NCBI RefSeq assembly: GCF_040939455.1
Contig: NC_134129.1
Coordinates: 21,714,001-21,778,000, forward strand
DNA from: Microcebus murinus
Lineage: Eukaryota > Chordata > Mammalia > Primates > Cheirogaleidae
Reading direction: 5' to 3'
Length of the DNA stretch: 64,000 nt
Below, in pieces: positions 36,122 through 50,061 of the stretch. A program made the position numbers and the translations under genes. Numbering within the stretch: the first letter of the stretch is position 1; every line of letters begins with the position of its first letter. Under the pieces are notes generated by a model. That model had not been told where the DNA came from, ran no database searches, and saw only the letters and a list, made by a program, of their open reading frames with translations.

Positions 36122-37099
36122 CGTAATTACTCTTAAATATAAAAATCTACAGTTAATGTTCCGTCTTGAAAATATTCCTTTCCCACTTGTCGGTGTTTTC
36201 CCCTGAGATACTTTTCAGAAATCAGGCTTTTTTTTTTTTTTTCTGTCTGTATATATTTTTCTTTGTTTGATAGTGTTCTTGGAATTGGTTTTGAAATCTG
36301 ACTTGGAGAACATTGAATAAAGTAAGATAAAGAGCTAGAATCTCAAATCAACGTCCTATGTGTTTTTGCTTAACATACCGAAATTAGAGATGCGATTAGT
36401 TATTGTGCTTTTATTGCCACAGCATTTTTCTCTACATTTTAAATTATATGACTGGTAAATTTAGGCTCTTCCAGAACAGTAATTTTTAATAGCAGGTATG
36501 GAGTGCCCGAGTGTGTGGATGGCAAGAAATGTATTACTAGTAATGGTTAATGTCCCCAAAATTAAAAAAAAAATTCAAGTTTATTCCCACAGAGTGCAAT
36601 ATTACATACCAATTCAGTGTGTGCACCACTGTTCTTTTCTGTGCAGCAATTAAACAGTATTGTAATAAAATTTTGCATATATGTGTACTTATCAAATACT
36701 CTTTATTGTGTGTACATTACAAAATTATATGCATTTTGCTTTGAGCTGAAACTGTGTATGGTACTAAACAGGCAATGTAAAGGGTTTTTCAGAGTAAGTT
36801 TCTTGTTGAGTTTTGCTTTGTTTTCTGACTTCAGAACCCACCCCCAGAGTGAGTTAAAGCCTCACACATGTTCTCAATTATGCTGTTTTGCTTTTCTGAG
36901 CTGTGAGGAAAGAGAGGACTCAGGTTTTTGCTGGTTACAAGTCGGGCATGACGTCCTTTGTTTTCAGTTTGCATGAATATCAGTCAGACACAGACTTCAA
37001 AAGAACTCTAATAACGTGAGAATTATCCTGCAGCACTAATTAATTCAGGCTATTGGAGTCCACTTCAAGGGGAAGAGTCCCAGTAAACGTGGCGTAGTA
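36122..37099. other. Unique AT-rich intronic DNA
   Basis: Nothing recognised; a T-run at 36226-36242. Confidence 0.4.
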
Positions 37100-37365
37100 G
37101 TCATGAGCCATGTCTTTGGAGGTGAACAGCTGATACCAGCTCAGTCACTTGCCTCCAGGGTGATCTTTGACGGGTTACCCGATCCTCTGTGCCTCAGTTC
37201 CCCAATCTGTAAAACTGACGTAATCATAGTACCTCTTTTTCAGTCTTGTTGGGAAGTGATAAATGAGATAAGCTTTATCGAGTACCTACTTCGCACAATG
37301 CCTGGCACAGAACAAACACTGAATACCTGTTACGTAGGGTTAGTACCTGGTCATGTGACATAACT
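37100..37365 (+). repeat. MIR SINE
   Basis: CTCTGTGCCTCAGTTCCCC, ATCTGTAAAACTGACGTAAT and CAATGCCTGGCACAGAACAA are core MIR phrases in forward orientation. Confidence 0.8.
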
Positions 37366-37399
37366 GCTTCATTTCATAGATCTGAAAATAGGGTTAAGT

Positions 37400-37788
37400 T
37401 TTTTTTGTTTATCCAAGACAGAGTCTTACTCTGTTGCCCGGGCTAGAGTGCCGTGGCGTCACCCTAACTCATAGCAACCTCAAATTTCTAGGCTCAGGCG
37501 TCACCCTAACTCACAGCAACCTCAAATTTCTAGGCTCAAGCGATCCTCCTGCCTCAGCCTCCCGAGTAGCTGGGACTACAGGCATGCGCCACCATGCCCG
37601 GCTAATTTTTTCTATATATATTTTTGGTTGCCCAGCTATTTTCTATTTTTTTTTTTTTTTTTTTTTTTTTTAGTAAAGATGGGGTCTAACTCTTGCTCAG
37701 GCTGGTCTTCAACTCCTGAGCTCAGAGGATCCTCCCACCCGGGCCTCCCAGAGGGCCAGGATTATAGGCGTGAGCCACCGCGCCTGGC
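37400..37788 (-). mobile_element. Alu with a 42-bp tandem duplication and poly-T expansion
   Basis: Target duplication AGGGTTAAGTT. The block starting GCGTCACCCTAACTCA is repeated at about 37456-37497 and 37498-37540. A T-run of 25 interrupts the linker near 37647. Confidence 0.92.
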
Positions 37789-38512
37789 TAGGGTTAAGTT
37801 CTTAACTTAAGATTGAATCAGTATGTACTCGTAGATGGATCTAATCCTGGAATACAATGTATGCTTTAGAAGTATTCATCAGCTAATATTACCCTGCAGA
37901 TTTTCAAGAGCAAGCATGTGCCAACAGTTTTTTGACAGCCCTTCTTGTGCTTGGCAGTTTATAATGATGACTTCAGGAATGGCAGAAAGAATGTTTTCAT
38001 TATAACTGAAGTTCTTCTCTCCATTCTTCGACTCTACCACTTGTGAACATTTTCAGGAAAAGTCAGGACAGGGCAGAGCAAAGATACAGAAGATGTGGAC
38101 CACCGAAATTTATTAGGTACTCACATTGGGTGTGCAAAGAGTCAAATGTCCGTATATAAATTTATATCTAAGGTAACTGTAGTTAAATAAGAAATTCGGC
38201 TCCCCCAATTGCACTACTCACCTTTGCCGCGTTCAGTAGCTCTGTGTTCCTACTAATGCTATTGCAAAACTGCAGATGTATACAGTGTTTCCCATTTCCT
38301 AAGTGCTGCTCTGACATTGTCTCAGCTTATTGTTTATGCAGAATTAGTCCACACCACCGAGTCCCTCCCACAGACTGTTCTGCTGGACCAGATTTACGCA
38401 TCAAGAATACAAGTGCCTTGGGGAAAATCGCCTGCATGTTTGTGCTTCCTCCCTGGGGCCAGGAAATGCTTTGCACGCTGTAGGTGTTTAATAAATGTTC
38501 ATCTACCTACAT
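37789..38512. other. Unique intronic DNA
   Basis: The last ~70 bases (GGTGTTTAATAAATGTTCAT) look like an L2/MIR end. Confidence 0.4.
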
Positions 38513-38800
38513 CCTAGTGAGTCCTCAAATTGCAACTTAAATTTCACCTTCTGGGGAAGGTATTTCCTGACTCTTCAGTCTGGCGCCGTGTTCTTTGATA
38601 CATTTTTTCATGCCACTGAGTTATTTTCTTCCCAGAATGTATTTTCACATTGATCTGAGTAATTTCGTGATTAATATTCTTCTCCCTAACTAGGCTGTGC
38701 ATGTCACAAGAGGGGAAGTGTGGTTTTATTCACTAAAGCAGCCCTCACTCCTAGCATAATGTACGACATAGAGCAGGTACGGAATAAGTGTTGGTTAGAT
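38513..38800 (+). repeat. L2 3'-end fragment
   Basis: Order of phrases (AATTTCACCTTCTGG, GGTATTTCCTGACTC, CTAACTAGGCTGTGCATG, ACGGAATAAGTGTTGG) follows the mammalian L2 3' end in forward orientation. Confidence 0.6.
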
Positions 38801-38865
38801 AACAGCACAGGGCTGTTTATAATACGAAATTATTAACAGAATGTCCAACTCTTTTTTTTTTTTTT

Positions 38866-39862
38866 TGGCATATTATGGGGGTATAAATTTTAAGGTTTCA
38901 ATAAATGCCCATTCCCCCCTCCCCCCACAAGTCTGAGTTTCCAGCATGACCATCCCCCAGATGGTGCACATCTCACTCATTATGTATGTATATACCCGCC
39001 CCCTTCCCTCCTGCCCAATACCCTATTACTGTAGTTCCTATGTGTCCACTTAGGTGCTGCTCAGTTAATGCCAGTTTGCTGGTGAGTACATGTGGTGCTT
39101 GTTTTTCCATTCTTGAGAAACTTCACTTAGTAGTATGTGTTCCAGCTCTAACCAGGAAAATATGAGATGTGCTATATCACCGTTGTTTCTTAGAGCTGAA
39201 TAGTACTCCATGGTATACATAGACCACATTTTATTAATCCATTCTTGGATTGATGGGCACTTGGGCTGTTTCCACAGCCTTGCAATTATGAATTGTGCTG
39301 CTATAAACATTCGAGTGCAGGTGTCTTTTTTGTAGAGTGTCATTGGATCTTTTGGGTAGATGCCCAGTAATGGGATTGCTGGATCAAATGGTAGATCCAC
39401 TTGTATAGCTTTAAGGTATCTCCATATTGCTTTCCACACAGGTTGCACTAGTTTGCAGTCCCACCAGCAGTGTAGGAGTGTTCCTCTCTCTCCACAACCA
39501 CACCAGCATTTGTTGTCTGGGGACTTTTTGATAAAGGCCATTCTCACTGGAGTTAAGTGATATCTCATTGTGGTTTTGATTTGCATTTTCCTGATGATTA
39601 GAGATGTTGAGCATTTTTTCATATGTTTCATTTGTTGGTCATTCTTCTGTCTTCTTTAGAAAAGTTTCTGTTCAAGTCTTTTGCCCACTTTTTAATAGGG
39701 TTATTTGATTTTTTCTTGCTGATTTTCGTGAGTTCTAAGTATATTCTAGTTATCAGTCCCTTATCGGATGCGTAGGATGCAAAAATTTTCTCCCGTTCTG
39801 TAGGTTGTCTGTTTACTTTCATGACTATTTCTTTGGCTGTGCAGAAGCTTTGTAGTTTGATC
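38866..39862 (-). mobile_element. 5'-truncated L1, minus strand
   Basis: A poly-T run and CATATTATGGGGGTATAAA mark the 3' end. The minus strand then encodes the ORF2 tail ([34 protein letters not shown]). The frame is broken by one shift near 39630-39640 and by stops upstream. An Alu abuts the truncated 5' end at 39863, and L1 does not resume after it. Confidence 0.88.
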
Positions 39863-40182
39863 ATTTTTTTTTTTTTTTTGAGACAGAGTCTCACTCTATT
39901 GCCCGGGCTAGTGTGCCATGGCATCAGCCTAGCTCACAGCAACCTCCAACTCCTGGGCTCAAGCGATCCTCCTGCCTCAGCCTCCCGAGTAGCTGGGACT
40001 ACAGGCATGTGCCACCATGCCCGGCCAATTTTTTCTATATGTTTTTAGTTGGCCACTTAATTTCTTTCTATTTTTAGTAGAGACGGGGGTCTCACTCTTG
40101 CTCAGGCTGGTTTCGAACTCCTGACCTCGAGCGGATCTGCCCAGAGTGCTAGGATTACAGGCGTGGGCCACCCCGCCCTGCC
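39863..40182 (-). mobile_element. Alu at the truncated end of an L1
   Basis: Reverse Alu directly abutting L1 sequence at its tail; left-arm end is shortened (GCGGATCTGCCCAGAGTGC). Confidence 0.9.
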
Positions 40183-40261
40183 TAATTCTTAACTTTACAG
40201 AAGTTTGGAGTTTGTTTCAGGTCAGGGAAACAGGAATATTTTATTTTAAGACACTAAAAAG

Positions 40262-40587
40262 CATGGGCGTCCCCTGGTACTTGCAGGGGATTGGTTCCGG
40301 GAATCCCCTTGGTTACCGAAATCCAAGGATGCTCGAATCCCTTGCACAAAATGGTGTAGGATTTGCACAGGACACACGCAGATCCTCCTGTACGCCTTAA
40401 AAAATCTCTAGATCACTTGTAACCCCCGATACAGTCCGAGTGCCGTGTAGGTAGTTACGCTGTGCTGTTTGGGGGATGATGACAGGGAAAATAAAGTCTG
40501 CTCATGTTCAGCACAGAGGCAGCCCTCACAGGCCCAGGCACACTTTGGATCTGAGGCTGGTTGAATCCATGAGTGACTGTATGCAGA
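40262..40587 (+). mobile_element. MER44/Tigger7-type fossil
   Basis: The phrases TTGCAGGGGATTGGTTCC, ATCCAAGGATGCTCGAATCC and GGTTGAATCCATGAGTGACTG are typical of the MER44 (Tigger7-derived) family. Termini are eroded. Confidence 0.7.
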
Positions 40588-41099
40588 TCCTCAGTTTTTG
40601 CACAAGGCTTTTCAAAATATTCACAGGAGCCTTTTCTTGGCTTTCTGTCTACGGGTATTCATTTTCTTGAATTGCCTCCTCTCTGTCTCTGCATAGAATT
40701 TAAGGTGCACTGAAGACAAAAACCAAAAAGAAAATAGGAAAACTGAATTTTGAAATGCTTTTTAAGGAGTTGGGGGGAGGAAAAGCGGTTTAGGGCAAAG
40801 AAAAAGGTGCATAGAGGAAGCATCTCCCGCTGTTCCAGGATAGTGTAAAACAAGCCCACCCTTTTACTTATACCAGAGTCATGAGCCTCACCCACACTTT
40901 GTGAAAATATAGTTAGAAGTGTATTGTGGATCAGCGGAGCAGGTTGTCAGGTCCTTATCAGAATCATAAAGCCCATTAAAGGTTGCTAGTTTGGAAAGGT
41001 TAGATTGGGATTGAGAGTTTTCGCGAACACGAAATTTCTGCGTTTGAATTACGCTTCAGGAAACCCCTAGCATTTCATCTTTTAAGTCTCCATGAGGGC
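40588..41099. other. Unique intronic DNA
   Basis: Nothing recognised. Confidence 0.4.
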
Positions 41100-41345
41100 A
41101 TAACGTGCATACAGAAGTGAGCACATACGGGTATAGCTTGGTGAATTTTCACATCCAGACCAAGAAACACTGAATTTTTGGCAGTCCCCAGCATCCCACA
41201 AGCTGCCCTCGTGTGTCTTACCCTCCCCCGCCCGCTAGCCTGACATCAGTTTTTTGTGGTGTTTTTTTTTCCCTGTTTTTGTACTTTATATAGATGGAAT
41301 CACGCAGGGTCTGTTTTTGACGTAACAGATTATCATTCTAAGCGG
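41100..41345. repeat. Probable ancient L1 3' region
   Basis: ATAGCTTGGTGAATTTTCAC, CCAGACCAAGAAACACTGAA and ATATAGATGGAATCACGCAG are phrases common in old mammalian L1 ends. Family and direction not assigned. Confidence 0.4.
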
Positions 41346-41616
41346 CATTCCTGATAACACCTTATGGAAAACAAGGTCTTGTTTCCAGTTTTCCTTCTTA
41401 TGTATCTAATTTTGTAAACGTTTGAGTTTAGCAGTTTCCAGATCTTTCTTATTCCTTTAAGACATTTTGCACGTAAAATGCAAGTGTGAGTGTGCCCTTG
41501 TGTGTGTGTGCACATGTGTGTCTATGTACATGCTTTTAGAAACGTCACTCAAGTTAGGTCATGCTGCTGTGCATGTTATTCACCTGTCAGAGATACCTCT
41601 TGTTTTTTGTTTTTTG

Positions 41617-41952
41617 TGTTTTTTTTTATTTGAGACAGAATCTCACTCTGTTGCCCAGGCTACAGTGAGTGCCGTGGCGTCAGCCTCGCTCACAGCAACT
41701 TCAAACTCCTGGGCTCAAGCGATCCTCCTGCCTCAGCCTCCCGAGTAGCTGGGACTACAGGCATGCGCCACCACGCCCGGCTCATTTTTTCCATATAGTT
41801 TTAGTTGGCCAATTAATTTCTTTCTATTTTTAGTAGAGACGGGGTCTCGCTCTTGCTCAGGCTGGTTTCGAACTCCTGACCTTGAGCGATCCACCTGCCT
41901 TGGCCTCCCAGAGTGCTAGGATGACAGGCGTGAGCCACCGCGGTACCCGGCC
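41617..41952 (-). mobile_element. Alu
   Basis: Flanked by AGATACCTCTT and GTGACACCTCTT; an extra GTAC lies before the terminal CCGGCC. Confidence 0.92.
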
Positions 41953-42094
41953 TAGTGACACCTCTTCAAGCTCTTCCTGCATGAGCTCATGCAGACCCCC
42001 CATGGCAGCTCCCTGCGGCATTTAGTGAACCGGCTGCCTACGGGACAGGTAGGTCATTACTGGTCTTTTGATTTTAGAACAGTGGACTCCATGT

Positions 42095-42245
42095 GAGTTT
42101 ATCCGTAAAATAAAAATTCTTAGAAGTGGAATGACTGAGCAGTGGGGCCCGTGCCTTTTACGTTTCCTTAGGTATCCGTAAACGGCCTCCCTAAGGGCCT
42201 TACCAGGGTTTACTCCCACCGGCAAAGTCTGACAATTCCTGTTTC
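42095..42245 (-). repeat. Old L1 ORF2-derived fragment
   Basis: GTTTACTCCCACCGGCAAAG and neighbouring sequence parallel the reverse-strand L1 ORF2 segment seen intact near 39430-39490, heavily diverged. Confidence 0.45.
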
Positions 42246-42776
42246 CGGTGTCCTTGCCTTAGGTTGTGTGTTACGTAGCTTGTTAGTCTCTCCAGTCTGG
42301 TGTAGGAAATCCCCTTAGTCCTCGCCATTTAAACCTGTTCCTTTAGAAGTTTTGAGTGAGGTGAGTTATGTGTGTTTATTGGACGTTTGTGTTTCTCTTG
42401 GGACTTGTTCCTGTTCTTTGCTCTTTTTCCTATAAGCTTCTTCATAGTTTTTGTAATGATGTCAAGGGGCTCTTTCTGTGGAAAGGAAAATAGCCCTTTA
42501 TTTCATCTGTGGGGGTAATTTTTTAGAAATTTATTTTTCGTAGCCTTCCTTCCCAGCCCCAAACAGAAGGTTGTAATTTTTATGTGACTAAATGTACCAG
42601 TTTTCTCCTTAGTAGCTACTGAATTGTGTGTGTGTGTGTGTTTAATGAGAGAAAGCATTGGGAATCGAGACAGGCAGCTAGATAGCTTAGTCCTGGCGTG
42701 GGGAAAAGCCTCCATGAATATTTTTGGGAAATGTGGTGAAGGAGGAAATAAAATTTTAGTCAAAAATGGTATGACC
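42246..42776. other. Unique intronic DNA
   Basis: Short (GT)n run at 42625-42640; otherwise nothing. Confidence 0.4.
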
Positions 42777-44687
<1,911 letters not shown>

Positions 44688-44850
44688 GCAGCAGGGTGGG
44701 GCACACCTGCAGTCCCAGCTCCTCGGGAGGCTGAGGCAGGAGGATCTTGGGAGCCGGGGAGACTGGGGCACTGTGATTGTGCCCGTGAACAGCCACTGCC
44801 GTCCAGCCTGCACCACAAGACGACACCCTGTCTCTAAAATAAAAAAAGAA
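44688..44850 (+). mobile_element. Monomeric, old Alu-type (FLAM-like) element
   Basis: One arm only: GCAGTCCCAGCTCCTCGGG ... CCTGTCTCTAAAATAAAAAA, diverged from the dimeric Alus here. Confidence 0.7.
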
Positions 44851-45039
44851 AAAGAAATTCAACAGAGAAAATATCCTTGGATTAAGCATGTAATTTCCAA
44901 AGGCGACTGCTCTGAATGTTTTGCTTCTTATTTGAAGGCACAAATTCGGCTTTGTGTGTCCTAAGTAACACACAAGTGTGAGCGTGTGAGGTTGGGAAGG
45001 CCAGGCTATGCCCTGCCTGGAGAGCCTTTTTCTTTTTCT

Positions 45040-45380
45040 TTTCTTTTTTTCTTTATTTTGAGACAGAGTCTGGCTTTGTTGCCCGGGCTAGAGTGCCGTG
45101 GCGTCAGCCTAGCTCACAGCAACATCAAACTCTTGGGCTCAAGCGATCCTCCTGCCTCAGCCTCCCTCCCGAGTAGCTGGGACTACAGGCACGTGCCACC
45201 ATGCCTGGCTCATTTTTTATATATATATTTTTTAGTTGGCCAATTAATTTCTTTCTATTTTTAGTAGAGACAGGGTCTCGCTCTTGCTCAGGCTGGTCTC
45301 GAACTCCTGACCTTGAGCAATCCTCCTGCCTCGGCCTCCCAGAGTGCTGGGATGACAGGCGTGAGCCACTGCGCCCTGCC
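45040..45380 (-). mobile_element. Alu
   Basis: Reverse Alu with a TCTTTT-rich tail; a CTCC block is doubled (CCTCCCTCCCGAG). Confidence 0.92.
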
Positions 45381-45777
45381 TCGAGTGCCCTTTTCTTCTT
45401 TGTCCCCTGCTGGGCTCCCGGCCTTCAAGACCCAGCTGGGCTCTTCCTTTTGTGGAAAGTCTTCTTGGGCCTGCCTCCCCACCCCCAGCCCCGTGCTCTG
45501 AGACCCCTGCCTCCTGCAGCCAGTGTGAGTTCATGTGCTCGCTTATCCTTTCTCACTGCCCCATCGGATTTCCGTTTTTTAAAACAACAAATAACATTTC
45601 TTATTTATTTTTTTATAATTGGCAAATAAAATCCGGGTGTATTTATTATGTGCAACATGTTGTTTTAAGACGTGTATACCTTGTGGAATGGCTGTGTCGA
45701 GCGAATTGAGATCGCATTTGGTGTGTCTGTCTGGAATCTCAGCCCCACTTGGAATATTGAAGAGTCAGGCCTTAGAC
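45381..45777. other. Unique intronic DNA
   Basis: 45416-45560 may be a worn L2 end (TTCAAGACCCAGCTGGGCTC); no exon. Confidence 0.35.
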
Positions 45778-45968
45778 CAGGAGTCCTCAAACTTTTTAAA
45801 CAGGAGGCCAGTTCAATGTCCCTCAGACCGTTGGAGGGCCGGACTATAGTTTTAAAAAAACTATGAACAAATTCCTATGCACACTGCACATGTCTCATTT
45901 TGAAGTAAAAAAACAAACGGGCAAAAACACCTGCATGTGGCCCGAGGGCCGTAGTTTGAGGACGCCTG
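45778..45968. mobile_element. Small hAT-type non-autonomous element
   Basis: Terminal inverted repeats CAGGAGTCCTCAAACTTT and AGTTTGAGGACGCCTG face each other over 191 bp. Flanks CCTTAGAC and CCTTAAGA are consistent with a decayed 8-bp target duplication. The interior (GGCCAGTTCAATGTCCCTCAG) reads like a mammalian hAT deletion derivative; I do not give a family name. Confidence 0.75.
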
Positions 45969-46149
45969 CCTTAAGACAAATAAGCTGAAGGGGGGCGTGG
46001 AAATCCCGAGGCAGGTGGAGCTTGCTCTCCACGTCCCTCCCGCATCTAAGATCCTGCGAAGCAGCCGTGTGAAGTTGCTTTTCCAGTTAGAATCCTACAC
46101 GGTTGCAATCCTCTGACTCCCCCTGCCCTGCGGCCCAAGCAGCCTTCTA

Positions 46150-46720
46150 CCGTGTTTCCCCAAAAATAAGACAGGGCCTTATATTTATTTTTCCTCAAGA
46201 AGACACCCCAGGGCTTATTTTCAGGGGATGTGTTATTGTTTTTAAGTACGGTACAACCATCTACATTGGTTCATAGAGTGAAGTCGTCTTCTTCTGGAAC
46301 ATCATCCTCACTCTCCAAACCCCGAATCCCATCCTGAATGTCTTGCAACTCTGTTTCCTTTAGAACCACTGGCCCCGATCTCTCCTGTGGAGCACTAGAG
46401 CTCTCACGGGGCAGATGAGAAGGGCTGCTCGCGTTCTTTCCCGCTCCGCGACGACACGCATGGGTTGTGCAGATGCCCTGAGCAGCCACGCCCGTCACTA
46501 GGGCTGATTTTCATAGCCACGCCCCTCACTAGGGCTGATTTTCATAGCCACACCCCTCACTAGGGCTTATTTTCATAGCCACGCCCATCACTAGGGCTGA
46601 TTTTCATAGCCATGCCCACCACTAGGGCTGATTTTCAGGGTAGGGCTTCTATGGTGCACATGCTTAGAAATCCTGCTAGGGCTTATTTTATGGGTAGGTC
46701 TTTTTTTGGGGGAAACACAG
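46150..46720 (-). mobile_element. TA-target MITE, copy 10 (core A, 5 satellite units)
   Basis: TA on both sides. The left end has one mismatch (CCCCAAAAATAAG); the right end is CACAG. Five satellite units, two of them with CpG-decay variants (CCACACCC, CCATGCCC). The frame 46271-46498 (minus) is open up to EEDDFTL. Confidence 0.91.
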
Positions 46721-46722
46721 TA

Positions 46723-47486
46723 GTAACTTGTGCCTCTCTTGCTCACAGAGAACTCCTTATCATTCTTGTCACGTTGAAGGTTTGCTCTCATGAGTAATGT
46801 CAGGAAACCAGTTTCATTTTGCCTCTCCTTCCTAACAGGAAGAGAAAAAATCTGAGTTTATTTCATTTCCTTAATACTTTGAGGTCCAGTTCAAAGGGTG
46901 ACATTCCTCAGGGTAGAAGTTTCACTGTTAACTCCTCAGTGGAAATAAGATTGTATAGCGGGAAAATAAAAAAAAATGAGGAAAATGGGAAGTTTCGTTC
47001 AAGGAGGGGCAAACATTGGGCTTCCTTGGAACCATTTGTCAGTTTCCAATTTTATAAGCCTGCCGCTGGGGCAGAGGGCAGGGTGGCTGAAGAGAGAAGA
47101 GTGAGCTGTCATTACTGGCAAACTCTTTCTTTGACAAAAGGCTAGAGGTCTGAGGAAAGAGAGAGAGAGTCGTAGAATCAAAGGGATCCTGGCCGATCTA
47201 ATTTTGTTTAGGCTTCGTGAAAATACTCCTTTAGTTGCAAAACAAAGAAAACTCAGCTCACAGTGGCTTAAGCAAAATCAATCATCAATCAATTGGTTCT
47301 GAGAAGTCCCAGGGTATCCTATCTCAGGTGCAGCTCATTTTAGGGATCCGGCTGGTCGCTAGGGCCTGGTCACCCTCTGTCTCTGGGCTCTGCTTTCTTG
47401 CTGGTTAGATCCCTGCTTCGGCAGGCTGTCCCTTCATGGAGACCGCTTGAAAAGCTCTAGGTGTTAATCTTAATTCAAGAAAGAGA
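46723..47486. other. Unique intronic DNA
   Basis: 47221-47450 has the look of an old interspersed repeat (AAACTCAGCTCACAGTGGC) that I cannot name. Confidence 0.35.
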
Positions 47487-47826
47487 GGCCGGGCGCGGTG
47501 GCTCACACCTGTGATGATCCTGGCACTCTGGGAGGCCAAGCCAGGAGGATCACTAAAGGTCAGGAGTTCGAGACCAGCCTGAGCAAGAGCGAGACCCCCG
47601 TCTCTACTAAAAATAGAAAGAAATTAATTCGACAACTAAAAGTATATATATAGAAAAAATTAGCCGGGCATGGTGGTGCATGCTTGTAGTCCCAGCTACT
47701 CGGGAAGCTGAGGCAGGAGAATGGCTTGAGGCCAGGAGTTGGAGGTTGCTGTGAGCTAGGCTGATGCCACAGCACTCTAGCCTGGGCAACAAAGCGAGAC
47801 TCTGTCTCAAAAACAAAACAAAAAAA
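47487..47826 (+). mobile_element. Alu
   Basis: Forward Alu from GGCCGGGCGCGG to AAACAAAACAAAAAA; a GAT triplet is doubled (GTGATGATCC). Confidence 0.92.
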
Positions 47827-48059
47827 TGGTGGACAATTGCAAGAGCCTCCCACCCGGTCCTGCTCCCTGTGACAAATGGCAGAGTCTGCTCTGACGCCAG
47901 CTGCCTCCTTGGCTGGTGAGGAGACAGCCCTGCCTCTGCACTCTGCTTCTCTGGTGGCCGCTGACCTCTTAATCACCTGGACTACGTTGCTTCTGGAATG
48001 CTCTTCATCACAGTCTCCTCCATCTTGGAGAACAGGTGGAAGGATGGCGCCAGCACCTG

Positions 48060-48733
48060 CCGTGTTTCCCCGAAAATAAGACGGGGTCTCATATTGATTT
48101 TTCCTCAAGAAGACACCCTAGGGCTTATTCTCAGGGGATGGGTTATTATTATTTTTTTTTTAAGTGCAGCACAACCATCTCCATTGATTCAAATAGAGTG
48201 AAGTCGTCTTCTTCTGGAACATCATCCTCACTCTCCAAACCCCGAATCCCATCCTGAATGTCTTGCTACTCTGTTTCCTTTAGAACCACCGGCCCCGATC
48301 TCTCCTGTGGAGCACTAGAGCTCTCACGGGGCGGATGAGAAGGGCTGCTCGTGTTCTTTCCCGCTCCGCGACGACACGCATGGGTTGTGCAGATGTGCTG
48401 CGCAGCCACGCCCGTCACTAGGGCTGATTTTCATAGCCACGCCCAGCACTAGGGCTTATTTTCATAGCCACGCCCACCACTAGGGCTGATTTTCATAGAC
48501 ACGCCCGTCACTAGGGCTGATTTTCATAGCCACGCCCATCACTAGGGCTTATTTTCATAGCCACGCCCACCACTAGGGCTGATTTTCATAGCCACACCCA
48601 TCGCTAGGGCTGATTTTCATAGCCACGCCCATCACTAGGGCTTATTTTTGGGGTAGGGCTTCTATTGAGCACATGCTTAGAAATCCTGCTGGGGCTTGTT
48701 TTATCAGTAGGGCTTATTTTCGGGTAAACACGG
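48060..48733 (-). mobile_element. TA-target MITE, copy 11 (core A, 8 satellite units)
   Basis: Lies 1.7 kb upstream of the APBB2 exon. Eight satellite units. Flanks are TG on both sides, as in copy 1. The core frame is interrupted by a stop created where others read the Gln-Asp codons (CTTGCTACTCTG on the + strand). Confidence 0.9.
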
Positions 48734-48735
48734 TG

Positions 48736-49215
48736 AGCTCCCGAACAGGAGGAAATTCTTGTCCTCCTCCCCCCCTGAAGATCCCTGTCCTGCCTGAGGG
48801 TGGAAAGAGGAGTTGTCCGAACACAAATTCGGGAGTGTTGGGAGCTGTGCTTTGGGTTCGCCCACTGCTGATGCTCAGATCCCTGAACACTCTGTGGAGG
48901 GCAACAGATCAGAGAAGGAAGTCGTTTCTCATGGACTGAGAAGTCTGGAAACTTCGGAATTCTTGCCGATGAATTTTATTCCCTCTGGTCTGAGAAACCT
49001 TTCTCTCTTTCTAGCAAGAGACACATGGAATAAATCACTAATGGTGCGAACAGTATCTGAGATAAATGTGACTGTCAGATAGTTTCCTACAGGTCCCGCA
49101 AGGGCTGAGTCTGTGTTTTAATTCAGTGGAATATATTCAGACCCCTTTGGGAGCTCTAATATATTGTCTGTAGCCAAGGGCTACATTATCAGTAATAGTG
49201 TTATGTATGCGTGCA

Positions 49216-49256
<41 letters not shown>

Positions 49257-49497
49257 TCTTGAGAAATTAAGCCATTTCCTCAAAGTCTCTCTTTAATGCA
49301 AATGCTAAGCCCAGGTCAAACATGCTCACAAAGGCATCTGTGAACACAAACTCTAAGGGAGGTTTGGTTTTCCAGGCATCGATAACACAATTTCTAGACG
49401 TGGCTGAGTAGAATTTCCTTGGATGTGTGGTGCATCTTTGCACAATGACCTTCCAAGATAATTAAGAAAGCTGAAGCCCCAGAGGAATTTTGAGCAT
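48736..49497. other. Unique intronic DNA upstream of the coding exon
   Basis: Holds the GT run listed separately and nothing else recognised. Confidence 0.4.
49205..49255. repeat. (GT)n microsatellite
   Basis: A GCGTGCATGC lead-in is followed by about 20 GT units. Confidence 0.95.
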
Positions 49498-50020
49498 TTT
49501 TTTTTATTTCAGCATATGATGGGGGTACAGATTTTAAGGTTTCAATAAATGCCCATTCCCCCCCTCCCCCCACAAGTCTGAGTCTCCATCATGATCATCC
49601 CCCAGATTGTGCACACCTCATTCATTATGTATGTATATACCCGCCCCCTCCCCCCTCCCACCTCCCCAATACCCTATTACTGTAGTACCTATGTGACCAC
49701 TTAGGTGCTGCTCAGTTAATACCAGTTTGCTGGAGAATATATCTGGTGCTTGTTTTTCCATTCTTGGGAAACTTCACTTAGTAGTATGGGTTCCAGCTCT
49801 AACCAGGAAAATATAAGATGTGCTGTATCACCATTGTTTCTTAGAGCTGAATAGTACTCCATGGTGTACATATACCACATTTTATTAATCCATTCTTGGA
49901 TTGATGGGCACTTGGGCTGTTTCCACAGCCTTGCAATTATGAATTGTGCTGCTATAAACATTCGAGTGCAGGTGTCTTTTTTGTAGAGTGTCATTGGATC
50001 TTTTGGGTAGATGCCCAGCT
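49498..50020 (-). mobile_element. 5'-truncated L1, minus strand, abutting a (GT)n run
   Basis: Same 3'UTR and ORF2 tail as the 38.9-kb copy (open frame 49716-49994 on the minus strand), truncated at GGGTAGATGCCCAGC and followed by a GT microsatellite. It ends 450 bp upstream of the APBB2 exon. Confidence 0.87.
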
Positions 50021-50021
50021 A

Positions 50022-50024
<3 letters not shown>

Positions 50025-50060
<36 letters not shown>
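50025..50060. repeat. (GT)n microsatellite at an L1 truncation point
   Basis: About 18 GT units between the L1 end and unique DNA. Confidence 0.95.

Positions 50061-50061
<1 letters not shown>

Noticed and set aside
39065..39631. 188-codon frame as a cellular gene
   Set aside because: It is the C-terminal part of L1 ORF2 in a 5'-truncated L1 copy, followed by an L1 3'UTR.
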